6,654 nucleotides of DNA from Clostridium sp. (lineage in GTDB: Bacteria; Bacillota; Clostridia; Clostridiales; Clostridiaceae): positions 1 through 6,654 of the forward strand of contig JAAZGI010000420.1 in the NCBI GenBank assembly GCA_012511315.1, in the 5' to 3' direction. The notes beneath the pieces are model-generated. The model saw only the letters and a list, made by a program, of their open reading frames with translations, did no database searches and was not told the origin of the DNA. The translations under genes were made by a program, and so were the position numbers. This document shows, piece by piece, positions 1 through 5,829 of the stretch (position 1 is the first letter of the stretch; each line of letters starts with the position of its first letter).

Positions 1-260
1 GTTACTTTGAGGGATCATCCTCTGAAGCAGGATTGTTTCGGAATACTGGACAATGGTCCTACACAATAGACAAAGCAGAGATCCATGCTATTTCCCATGT
101 ATGTACCAGTAAATGAGCTTTAAATAAAATCAATGTCAATAAAGCTTGTCCCTAAGCTTGGACACTAGCACTTAAAGAACTCAGAGGAGCCTTATCCCGA
201 GGCCTATGGAAAAAACATTTCTAGCCCGTCCATGGGATATTTTGTATTTATTCCACCCAC

Positions 261-320
261 CATCTTCTCGTCCATTATCTTCTCTCCCAGCATCTTCTCT
301 CCCCGCATTTTCTCATCCAG
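261..320. repeat. 15-bp imperfect tandem repeat, four copies
   Basis: Four adjacent 15-bp units lie at 261-275, 276-290, 291-305 and 306-320. On the plus strand they read catcttctcgtccat, tatcttctctcccag, catcttctctccccg and cattttctcatccag. The plus strand is strongly pyrimidine-rich and the minus strand purine-rich. Read on the minus strand in one frame, the units encode the pentapeptides LDEKM, RGEKM, LGEKI and MDEKM. The unit length is a multiple of three, which would preserve a reading frame, but the open frame around it has no ribosome-binding site. There are no spacers, so this is not a CRISPR array. Copy-number variation between strains is a reasonable inference. Confidence 0.75.
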
Positions 321-339
321 TCTATTAATATACAAAGGA

Positions 340-393
340 AAGACAACGGTAAGACCCTTCTTCATTATCCGAAAAGTCTCTTGCCGTTGTCTT
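340..393. repeat. 54-bp imperfect palindrome (long hairpin)
   Basis: The outer arms AAGACAACGG (340-349) and CCGTTGTCTT (384-393) are perfectly complementary over 10 bp. Pairing can continue inward through AAGAC (351-355) against GTCT (376-379) and TTC (358-360) against GAA (371-373), leaving a small AT-rich loop. On the minus strand the right arm is followed by TTTCCTTT, so the element could act as a secondary terminator about 60 bases after the ABC transporter gene. The long, interrupted stem also suits a dispersed palindromic repeat or a MITE-like remnant. Neither role can be decided from one copy. Confidence 0.6.
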
Positions 394-426
394 GTATTAC
401 ATGTATTTAGTTTTCGTCCCTTCATT

Positions 427-458
427 TAAATTTTAAAACTGTTCTGCAAGAGCAGTTA
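427..458 (-). terminator. Possible terminator of the ABC transporter gene
   Basis: Immediately at the stop codon of the ABC transporter, 453-457 (CAGTT on the plus strand) pairs with 437-441 (AACTG), and TCT (443-445) pairs with AGA (449-451) around a three-base loop. The two stem parts are separated by one position (442/452) that pairs only as a wobble in plus-strand RNA and is mismatched in minus-strand RNA. On the minus strand the hairpin is followed by TTTTAAAATTT, a broken rather than clean T-tract. It is therefore a plausible but weak terminator, perhaps backed up by the palindrome further downstream. Confidence 0.4.
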
Positions 459-2168
459 AAACTGTGTCTTATATAAACTTGCATACACTCCACCCTTATT
501 AATCAACTCTTCATGAGTCCCCTCTTCAGCAATGCCTCCAGGTACCAAAACTACAATTCGCTCAGCGTTGCGAATCGTTGCTAAACGATGAGCAATGATA
601 AAGGTGGTTCTTCCTTTAGCCAACCGTTCAATGGATTGCTGAATAACCTGCTCCGACTGATTATCTAATGCCGATGTTGCTTCGTCCAGTATTAAAATTG
701 CTGGGTTCTTGAGAAACATTCGAGCAATGGAAATTCTTTGTTTTTGACCGCCGGATAATTTAGTTCCACGTTCACCAATGTTGGTGTCGTAGCCATAGCG
801 AGTTTCCATGATAAAATCATGAGCGTTTGCTAATTTAGCAGCTTCCATTACTTCCTCACGCGTCGCCTTTAAATTACCATAGGCTATGTTTTCAAGAATC
901 GACCCTGCAAACAGGAATACATCTTGTTGGACAATTCCTATGTTTTTACGAAGAGATTCCATTGTTACATGTTGGATGTTTTGACCATCCACCAATACCT
1001 CACCCGAATCCACCTCATAAAAGCGAGGAATCAAAGAGCACAATGTTGTTTTCCCAGCTCCCGAGGGCCCAACTAAGGCTATGGTCTCTCCAGACTCAAC
1101 ATTAAGATTGATGTTAGCCAGAACTTGTTCTTGATTATCTTTATATTTAAACGTAACATCTTGAAACTTTACATTCCCCACGACATTTTCAAGGACGGTA
1201 GCTCCAGGCAAATCTTCAATGTCTGGTTTAAGAGCCATAACTTCTGAGAACCGTTGAAAACCAGCCATGCCTCTTTGGAAAAGTTCAACAAATTGAGCCA
1301 ATCGTCTTACTGGACTAATCATCAATCCCATAAACAATATAAAAGCGGTTAGGTCTGCTATATCAATCCGACCTAGGTACACAAAGTATCCACCAAAGAT
1401 AAGAGCCATTAAATTTAGGATGTTGGCGAAAAAGCTAATTCCTCCACCAAAAATTCCTAAGTAACGGACACTTTTAGCCCTAAGGTTTTTAAACTGCTGA
1501 TTACCTTCATTGAAACGTTCTTTCTCATATTCTTCATTCGTAAAAGACTTGACCACTCGGATACCAGAAATGGAGTCTTCTACCGTGGAGTTAATTTCCC
1601 CTAAGGATACTCGTAGATCTTTAAAGCTTTGTCTCATCCGTATATTAAAGGACATGGTAAACCAAATCAAGAAAGGGATAACTGAAAACACAATTAATGT
1701 AAGAGGTACATTAATTCCCATTAAAAGAATAAATGACCCTGACAACATAATTACAGAAATAAAGAGATCCTCAGGGCCATGATGTGCCAATTCAGAAATT
1801 TCATTCAGGTCATTCACCAAGCGCGACATAATCTGACCTGTCTTTGTGTCGTCATAATAGGAAAATGACATTCGCTGTAACTGATTAAACATGTCTTTGC
1901 GCATATCATACTCCATACGAACGCCCAAGACATGCCCCCAGTATCCAACAATATAATCCAATATGAAGCGCACAACATAAAGAACCAATAAAATCACGCC
2001 AAAACGAATAATCATATTTAAATCTTTATTTGGAATGTAATCATTGATAAATTGCCTTGTCACCATAGGGAATACTAAATCACTGGCTGAAATTAGAAAG
2101 GCCGCAATCAAATCCACCACAAACAATCTGGTGTGGGGCTTATAATATTTAATAAATTCTTTAATCAT
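456..2168 (-). CDS. ABC exporter half-transporter (fused permease and ATPase)
   Basis: This encodes a 570-residue membrane-bound type I ABC exporter subunit, expected to work as a homodimer because no partner gene is adjacent. Six membrane segments lie near residues 15-37, 52-74, 135-151, 154-174, 239-264 and 271-291. The ATPase domain follows: Walker A GPSGAGKTT (367-375), Q-loop around 414, signature LSGGQKQR (471-478), Walker B ILILDE (491-496), D-loop SALD and the switch histidine of IIAHR (527). All catalytic motifs are intact and the length is typical of the MsbA/multidrug exporter group. The substrate (lipid, drug or peptide) cannot be told. The frame extends upstream to a GTG at 2186, but the ATG at 2168 has a perfect AGGAGG six bases upstream, lying inside that extension, so I chose the ATG. 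The gene is transcribed divergently from the phosphodiesterase gene and appears monocistronic. Confidence 0.95.
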   Translation of the reverse strand: MIKEFIKYYKPHTRLFVVDLIAAFLISASDLVFPMVTRQFINDYIPNKDLNMIIRFGVILLVLYVVRFILDYIVGYWGHVLGVRMEYDMRKDMFNQLQRMSFSYYDDTKTGQIMSRLVNDLNEISELAHHGPEDLFISVIMLSGSFILLMGINVPLTLIVFSVIPFLIWFTMSFNIRMRQSFKDLRVSLGEINSTVEDSISGIRVVKSFTNEEYEKERFNEGNQQFKNLRAKSVRYLGIFGGGISFFANILNLMALIFGGYFVYLGRIDIADLTAFILFMGLMISPVRRLAQFVELFQRGMAGFQRFSEVMALKPDIEDLPGATVLENVVGNVKFQDVTFKYKDNQEQVLANINLNVESGETIALVGPSGAGKTTLCSLIPRFYEVDSGEVLVDGQNIQHVTMESLRKNIGIVQQDVFLFAGSILENIAYGNLKATREEVMEAAKLANAHDFIMETRYGYDTNIGERGTKLSGGQKQRISIARMFLKNPAILILDEATSALDNQSEQVIQQSIERLAKGRTTFIIAHRLATIRNAERIVVLVPGGIAEEGTHEELINKGGVYASLYKTQF

Positions 2169-2174
2169 TTCAAT

Positions 2175-2180
2175 CCTCCT
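2175..2180 (-). promoter_or_regulatory. Shine-Dalgarno AGGAGG fixing the ABC transporter start
   Basis: On the minus strand AGGAGG is followed by ATTGAA and then ATG (2168-2166). A start at the upstream in-frame GTG (2186) would place this perfect site inside the coding sequence. It would also leave the GTG with almost no leader downstream of the probable -10 box at 2195-2200. Confidence 0.85.
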
Positions 2181-2194
2181 GTTCACACCAATCT

Positions 2195-2225
2195 ATTATA
2201 ATGGAAAAAGCAGTCCATCTGTCTT
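2195..2225 (-). promoter_or_regulatory. Candidate sigma-A promoter for the ABC transporter gene
   Basis: A perfect minus-strand TATAAT occupies 2200-2195. The best -35 match is AAGACA (2225-2220), four of six consensus bases, with a longer than ideal 19-base spacer. The predicted transcript would start near 2188 and have a leader of about 20 bases holding the AGGAGG site. The -10 box is good, but the promoter as a whole is uncertain. Confidence 0.4.
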
Positions 2226-2363
2226 ACTATTTATAAAATCTGAACTGTCTACTTGGCTTTTATTTGATTTTATTGTCAAAAACACCTCTAAAACTAACGA
2301 AGTAGCCTAATAAACTTCCCATTACAGTAATCTATAAGAAAAACCACTCAAAAGGAGACCGCT

Positions 2364-3110
2364 ATGAAAATATATTCTCACCGAGGATATTCATCCAAAT
2401 ATCCTGAAAACACCTTAATCGCTTTTGCCAAAGCTTTAGAATATGATGCAGATGGTATTGAATGCGATGTCCAATTAACAAAAGACAGGGTTCCCGTCAT
2501 CATTCATGATGAAAAAATCAATCGAACATCTAATGGAAAAGGTTATGTAAAAGATTATACCTATGAAGAACTGTTGCACTTTGATTTTGCTCACCACAAA
2601 CCTGGTGACTATGGTAAGCTTCCGATTATCACCCTGCGAGAACTTTTATTACTAATTCAAGACTCGAAAAAATTTATTACCCTTAATATTGAATTGAAGA
2701 ATGACCGCTTCAATTACGAAGGTATGGAAGAAATCATCCTAAATGAAGTGAAGGATTTTGAAGATAAGATGGCCATCATTTACTCCTCATTCAATCACAA
2801 CTCCATGAAGCTTATAAAAAAACTAAAACCCGATGCCCAAACCGCTGCCTTAGTCGACAATGAACGCCACGACCTCATTCCTTACCTTAAAACCCTTAAG
2901 GTGGATGGTATTCATCCATCCATATTAATTTTAGATGAAGAAATCATCGCCGAACTAATAGCTAACAATATTTATGTTAATGTTTATACCATAAACGATG
3001 CTGCTTTAGCCCAGCGCTTAGCGGACAATAAGGTAGCTGGCGTTTTCACTGATTACTGCAAAGAAATGAAGGAGACCCTTTTGTATGGAAAAAAGTTTAG
3101 TATTGATTAA
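2364..3110 (+). CDS. Glycerophosphodiester phosphodiesterase
   Basis: This 248-residue enzyme should hydrolyse glycerophosphodiesters (deacylated phospholipid head groups) to glycerol-3-phosphate and an alcohol. The GDPD TIM-barrel landmarks are all visible. HRG (6-8) and PENT (14-17) are followed by IECDVQLTKD (32-41) with the metal ligands E33 and D35, and by the second catalytic histidine in IIHDE (46-50). NIELK (108-112) comes next, with NVYTIND (206-212) and FTD (228-230) near the end. No signal peptide is present, so it is a cytoplasmic, UgpQ-like form rather than a secreted GlpQ type. The ATG has AAGGAGA (2352-2358) five bases upstream. The last 26 bases overlap ndk, so the two genes form an operon. 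No strong promoter is evident; TTGATT (2264-2269) with TCTAAA (2287-2292) is a weak candidate. Confidence 0.93.
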   Translation: MKIYSHRGYSSKYPENTLIAFAKALEYDADGIECDVQLTKDRVPVIIHDEKINRTSNGKGYVKDYTYEELLHFDFAHHKPGDYGKLPIITLRELLLLIQDSKKFITLNIELKNDRFNYEGMEEIILNEVKDFEDKMAIIYSSFNHNSMKLIKKLKPDAQTAALVDNERHDLIPYLKTLKVDGIHPSILILDEEIIAELIANNIYVNVYTINDAALAQRLADNKVAGVFTDYCKEMKETLLYGKKFSID

Positions 3111-3489
3111 GCCCGATGCAGTCCAACGAAATCTGATTGGATTAATTATCGCCTTGTATGAGAAGGAAGGTCTGGTCGTAGAAAAGATGATTAAACTCAG
3201 ACCGAGCAAAACTCAAGCAGCCGTTCATTACCAAGATCACCAAGATAAGCCTTTTTATCCAGGACTTATTGAATCCCTAACTTCTAGTGACATTGTCGCC
3301 ATGGTGCTTCAGGGCGATGGAGCTATTGAAAAGGTTCGCGCTATCAATGGTGCCACTGATCCTAAACAAGCAAACCCCGGAACAATACGCGCACTCTACG
3401 GTCAAGAACTTCCAAATAACTCTGTTCATGCATCTGATTCACCGGAATCAGCCGACCGAGAAATCGCGATTTGGTTTTCAACGAACTAA
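3085..3489 (+). CDS. ndk: Nucleoside-diphosphate kinase
   Basis: This 134-residue enzyme transfers the gamma-phosphate of ATP to nucleoside diphosphates through a phosphohistidine intermediate, balancing NTP and dNTP pools. The conserved start is LVLIKPDAVQRNLIG, with K9. HYQDHQDKPFY (48-58), the loop TDPKQANPGTIR (91-102) and the active-site NSVHASDS (112-119) with catalytic H115 follow. The usual HGSDS reads HASDS here, a conservative change that leaves the histidine and serine in place. Length fits the bacterial family. Its Shine-Dalgarno AAGGAGA (3069-3075) and its start codon both lie inside the end of the phosphodiesterase gene, in another frame, so translation is probably coupled. A strong hairpin terminator follows 17 bases after the stop. 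Confidence 0.97.
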   Translation: MEKSLVLIKPDAVQRNLIGLIIALYEKEGLVVEKMIKLRPSKTQAAVHYQDHQDKPFYPGLIESLTSSDIVAMVLQGDGAIEKVRAINGATDPKQANPGTIRALYGQELPNNSVHASDSPESADREIAIWFSTN

Positions 3490-3506
3490 ACCAAGTCACA
3501 AGCAAT

Positions 3507-3548
3507 AAAAAAGCCCACCAATCATTTTCTTGATCGGCAGGCTTTTTT
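3507..3548. terminator. Bidirectional intrinsic terminator between convergent operons
   Basis: AAAAAAGCC (3507-3515) pairs with GGCTTTTTT (3540-3548). Inside, across a small CA/CA internal loop, CCAATCA (3518-3524) pairs with TGATCGG (3531-3537) except for one mismatch. The T-run ends the plus-strand gdpD-ndk transcript. The A-run on the left gives an equivalent T-run on the minus strand, where it would end the thyA operon about 80 bases after the HAD gene. No other terminator lies between the two stop codons. Confidence 0.9.
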
Positions 3549-3631
3549 ATTTTCCGTTCTTTTCCAGTTTTAAACTTTCGTCAAAGTATTTATCCCCGTT
3601 TGAGACTTTTCTGTTTTCACAAACCAAATCT

Positions 3632-4309
3632 TCATTCAAGCTCTAACAAGTAATCTTTCAAGTCAAGTAAAGAGTTGAAAATCAAGTCAGCATTCTCCTT
3701 CATGATGGCATCCACAGGCAACAAATCTGGAATTAAAACGCTAATTGCTCCGCTAGCCTTGGCAGCCAGAATTCCATTTTTTGAATCCTCTACGATCATT
3801 GTGCTTGTAGAGGGAATACCCATTCGAGCCATGGCCAGCTCGAAAATTTCCGGATGAGGCTTTGAATGGGTAATCTCCTCACCAGACAACAGAAATTCAA
3901 ACTCTCTTAAAAGACCAATTCGGCTCAGAATATCCTCTGATCTCGTTTTTCGAGAGGAGGTCGCTATACAACGTCTTATACCGAAATCCTCGAGAAGATC
4001 TAATAATTCCTTGACCCCCTCTTTGACGGGAACACCTTCTTGATAGGATTGTTTCGTAATTTCTCTAACCCGCTCTAGCATAGCCTTAAAAGGAAGATTT
4101 CCTCCAAAGCGATCCAGCATCATCCGGCGATTGGATTCTCCATTAACACCAATCATGGGCAAGAGATCTTCTTTTTGAATGGTCACACCAAATTCTTCAC
4201 CAGCTTTTATCCAAGCCTCCATGGCCACCGGCTCTGAATCTATAATAGTGCCATCTAAATCAAAAATGATTAGTTTAGGGAGCTTTCCAGCTCCAATTCC
4301 TCTTCCCAT
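3632..4309 (-). CDS. HAD-superfamily hydrolase (phosphatase/phosphomutase-like), substrate unknown
   Basis: This 225-residue cytoplasmic protein is of the haloacid dehalogenase superfamily, subfamily I, with an alpha-helical cap between motifs I and II. Motif I is FDLDGT (16-21), with nucleophile D17 and acid/base D19. Motif II is in IATSS (115-119), motif III is K150 of HSKPHPEIF, and motif IV is VEDSKNGI (173-180) with E174/D175. It resembles beta-phosphoglucomutase-like and sugar- or nucleotide-phosphatase members, which cannot be told apart by sequence inspection. The ATG at 4309 has GGAGGAG (4315-4321) five bases upstream, but it gives about ten residues (MGRGIGAGKL) before the usual start of the fold. 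It overlaps dihydrofolate reductase by 40 bp, is the last gene of the thyA operon and should be translationally coupled. A role in nucleotide or folate-related phosphate removal is inferred from neighbours only. Confidence 0.9.
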   Translation of the reverse strand: MGRGIGAGKLPKLIIFDLDGTIIDSEPVAMEAWIKAGEEFGVTIQKEDLLPMIGVNGESNRRMMLDRFGGNLPFKAMLERVREITKQSYQEGVPVKEGVKELLDLLEDFGIRRCIATSSRKTRSEDILSRIGLLREFEFLLSGEEITHSKPHPEIFELAMARMGIPSTSTMIVEDSKNGILAAKASGAISVLIPDLLPVDAIMKENADLIFNSLLDLKDYLLELE

Positions 4310-4815
4310 TCTTTCTCCTCCAGAAGACTCCTTGATCGATCATAATTAGCAAAATTAAGATGGATCCCCGACTTCTCATCAATTGCTTCCCACTCCTCTG
4401 TGAGTGTAAATTCCCCGGACGGAATCTGCGGGAAATATGTGTCACCATCCCAAGAACTTCCCACCCAAGTAATATAGAGCCTATTAACATGAGGCAACAT
4501 TAAGCGAAAAAGCTCACCACCACCGATAATAAAGTTTTCTTCTTTGGCTTCCTTATAGGCTTCAATCTCATCCAAGGAATGAATCACTTTAACATATGGG
4601 TGATCAATGGTGTAATCACGGTTTCTCGTTAGCACAACATGATATCGATTGGGTAGAATTCCCGGTAGAGATTCAAAGGTTTTTCTCCCCATAATAATAG
4701 TTGATCCGTAAGTAACACTCTTAAAATGTTTTAAGTCAATGGGAATATGCCAAGCCAAGCCCCCATCTTTTCCAATCACATTATTTTCTGCAATGGCTAC
4801 GATAATTGATAACAT
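4270..4815 (-). CDS. Dihydrofolate reductase
   Basis: This 181-residue enzyme performs NADPH-dependent reduction of dihydrofolate to tetrahydrofolate, regenerating the cofactor oxidised by thymidylate synthase. Visible landmarks are NNVIGKDGGLAWHIP (11-25) with W22, catalytic D27 in IPIDLKHFK, MGRKTFESLP (42-51), R57 in LPNRYHVVLTR, the NADPH-binding IIGGGELF (96-103) and GDTYFP (124-129). The normal family end, LNFANYDR, is reached near residue 160. About 20 more residues follow, very rich in glutamate (EEKEWEEELELESS), which makes the protein longer than the usual 160-170. Most of this tail is encoded in the overlap with the HAD gene. Its ATG overlaps the thymidylate synthase stop as TAATG, with GGAGG (4826-4830) ten bases upstream, inside the end of the synthase gene. 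It is of the DfrA/FolA type; the gene symbol is left blank because naming varies. Confidence 0.96.
   Translation of the reverse strand: MLSIIVAIAENNVIGKDGGLAWHIPIDLKHFKSVTYGSTIIMGRKTFESLPGILPNRYHVVLTRNRDYTIDHPYVKVIHSLDEIEAYKEAKEENFIIGGGELFRLMLPHVNRLYITWVGSSWDGDTYFPQIPSGEFTLTEEWEAIDEKSGIHLNFANYDRSRSLLEEKEWEEELELESSLN
4315..4321 (-). promoter_or_regulatory. Shine-Dalgarno GGAGGAG inside the reductase gene, for the HAD gene
   Basis: This strong ribosome-binding sequence lies within the dihydrofolate reductase coding region, five bases before the ATG at 4309. It supports the overlapping start of the HAD gene over any later non-ATG start closer to the DLDGT motif. The same bases supply part of the reductase's glutamate-rich tail (GAG/GAA codons). 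Confidence 0.75.
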
Positions 4816-5606
4816 TAAACTGAAACCTCCATCTCAATCTTCCCTAGATGCTCATAGCCTTCCAGGCGAATGTCTTCTATTGTAAAATCATAAAAATTAG
4901 TAATCTCTGGATTAATCCAAAGTTTTGGCGCTGGTAGAGCTGAATCACGACGAGACAATTGTTCCTTCATACCCTCTATTTGATTTTCATAAATATGTGC
5001 ATTATTAATCACGTGAGTAAATTGCCCCGGTCGCAAACCACTAACCTGAGCAATCAAACGAGCCAGGACAGCATACTGGGTCATATTAAAAGGTACACCT
5101 AAAGGCATATCGGCTGACCGTTGAACTAGCATCATATTAAGCCGACCATCCGTTACGTCCCAGAGGGTCATAAATGCACAAGGATAAAGGGCCCCTCCAT
5201 CAAGATGTTCATTCTGCCACAGGTTCATAATCATGCGGCGATCTTGAGGATTGTTTTTTAAGGAATCTAAAAGTTGATCGATCAACTTATATTTATCAAC
5301 CACCCAGCCATAAGAAGTTCCTATGGTGTTGTCTTCCAGCGTCCATTCATCCCAAATATGAACATTTTGCTCATGGAGTTTTGCAATGGAGTTGCTTTGG
5401 TCTTTAAAAATCCAAAGTAGTTCTTTTACCGCTGTTTTAAATGCAACAAATTTCGTGGTTAAAATCGGAAACTCTTCCTCTAAATCATACTGCATAATTT
5501 TATGAGGTAGCTTAAAGGTCGGCATTCCCGTCCGATTTTGGTCATAGTATCCCTTGGTTAAAATCTCATTGATAATATCTAAGTATTGTTGATCCGCTTT
5601 GGACAT
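4815..5606 (-). CDS. thyA: Thymidylate synthase (folate-dependent, ThyA family)
   Basis: This 263-residue enzyme makes dTMP from dUMP, using methylene-tetrahydrofolate as carbon donor and reductant and releasing dihydrofolate for the adjacent reductase. The length matches the family. Visible residues are R25 in QNRTG, HIWDEW (83-88), R123/R124, the nucleophile C143 in [19 protein letters not shown] (162-174) with D166 and N174, and H204/Y206 in AHIY. The residues before H-x-Y read NNAHIY where many members have GGDTHLY or GDAHIY. The acidic residue is therefore asparagine here, while the catalytic set is complete. The C-terminal part ([18 protein letters not shown]) resembles Bacillus ThyA from memory. 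The ATG has GAGG (5614-5617) seven bases upstream. It is the first gene of the thyA-DHFR-HAD operon. No convincing promoter was found in the 200 bases upstream. Confidence 0.97.
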   Translation of the reverse strand: MSKADQQYLDIINEILTKGYYDQNRTGMPTFKLPHKIMQYDLEEEFPILTTKFVAFKTAVKELLWIFKDQSNSIAKLHEQNVHIWDEWTLEDNTIGTSYGWVVDKYKLIDQLLDSLKNNPQDRRMIMNLWQNEHLDGGALYPCAFMTLWDVTDGRLNMMLVQRSADMPLGVPFNMTQYAVLARLIAQVSGLRPGQFTHVINNAHIYENQIEGMKEQLSRRDSALPAPKLWINPEITNFYDFTIEDIRLEGYEHLGKIEMEVSV

Positions 5607-5807
5607 AATGGTACCTCATTTTTTCATCTTAAGTGCTTTGTAAAAAGTATCCTACAACATATTCTATAGTATCATAAAAAAACTCTTATACTTACCTAAT
5701 TTTAACTTCAGCTTTCAATTTTCCCAATTTTTTTCCAATCAATAGGAATTTGAACCATCATACCCAAGATTGTACTCAAAGTATCATTCTCCCCAAGTTT
5801 TAGCTTG
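5607..5807 (-). other. Spacer between amidase terminator and thyA
   Basis: This AT-rich spacer of about 200 bases should carry the thyA operon promoter. On the minus strand I see TAGAAT-like -10 sequences in the second half but no good -35 at 16-18 bases, so I do not place a promoter. A short inverted pair, TTGTA and TACAA, encloses GGATACTTTT near 5640-5660 and could be a minor hairpin or operator. The first half (5708-5821) remains open in the same frame as the upstream amidase. Confidence 0.4.
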
Positions 5808-5829
5808 AAAAAAGGCAGTTTTCACTGCC
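5808..5829 (-). terminator. Intrinsic terminator of the amidase gene, overlapping its stop codon
   Basis: On the minus strand GGCAGT (5829-5824) pairs with ACTGCC (5819-5814) around a GAAA tetraloop (5823-5820), directly followed by six T (5813-5808). The amidase TGA stop (5824-5822) sits at the stem-loop boundary, so ribosomes finishing the gene would cover the hairpin. It separates the amidase gene from the thyA operon, which therefore needs its own promoter downstream. Confidence 0.9.

Larger units (their letters stand above)
1..436. other. Left-end region without a convincing gene
   Basis: No reading frame here resembles a protein family I recognise. The plus-strand frame starting at base 3 is open from the window edge to a TGA at 114-116, giving 37 residues (containing GLFRNTGQWSYTIDKAE) that could be the C-terminus of a gene lying outside the window, or chance. 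Two adjacent hairpins follow: a 7-bp stem 116-122/140-146 and a 5-bp stem 147-151/160-164. Neither has a T-run, so they are poor terminators. A 73-codon minus-strand frame (425-204) begins with ATG but has no Shine-Dalgarno site, and much of it is simply the translation of the palindrome (340-393) and tandem repeat (261-320) described separately. I see decayed or repeat-bearing intergenic DNA. Confidence 0.5.

Noticed and set aside
134..139. Minus-strand TTGACA near the left end as a promoter
   Set aside because: The sequence 17 bases on (TCATTT) is a poor -10 box, and no supported gene lies downstream in that direction.
261..320. Repeat units considered as a CRISPR array
   Set aside because: Units are 15 bp, directly adjacent with no spacers, and imperfect. 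There are no cas genes.
340..393. Palindrome considered as an integron attC site
   Set aside because: The arms do not match the RYYYAAC/GTTRRRY core sites, and there is no integrase or cassette structure.
204..425. 73-codon minus-strand reading frame with KM-rich pentapeptide repeats
   Set aside because: There is no Shine-Dalgarno site before its ATG and no family resemblance. Much of its length is the translation of a palindrome and a tandem repeat, so it is not reported as a gene.
1510..1782. Plus-strand 90-codon frame inside the ABC transporter gene
   Set aside because: It is antisense to well-conserved transporter coding sequence, with no protein family resemblance.
2274..2279. Minus-strand TTGACA as a -35 box for the ABC transporter gene
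   Set aside because: No acceptable -10 box lies 16-18 bases downstream on that strand, and the clear TATAAT is far too distant.
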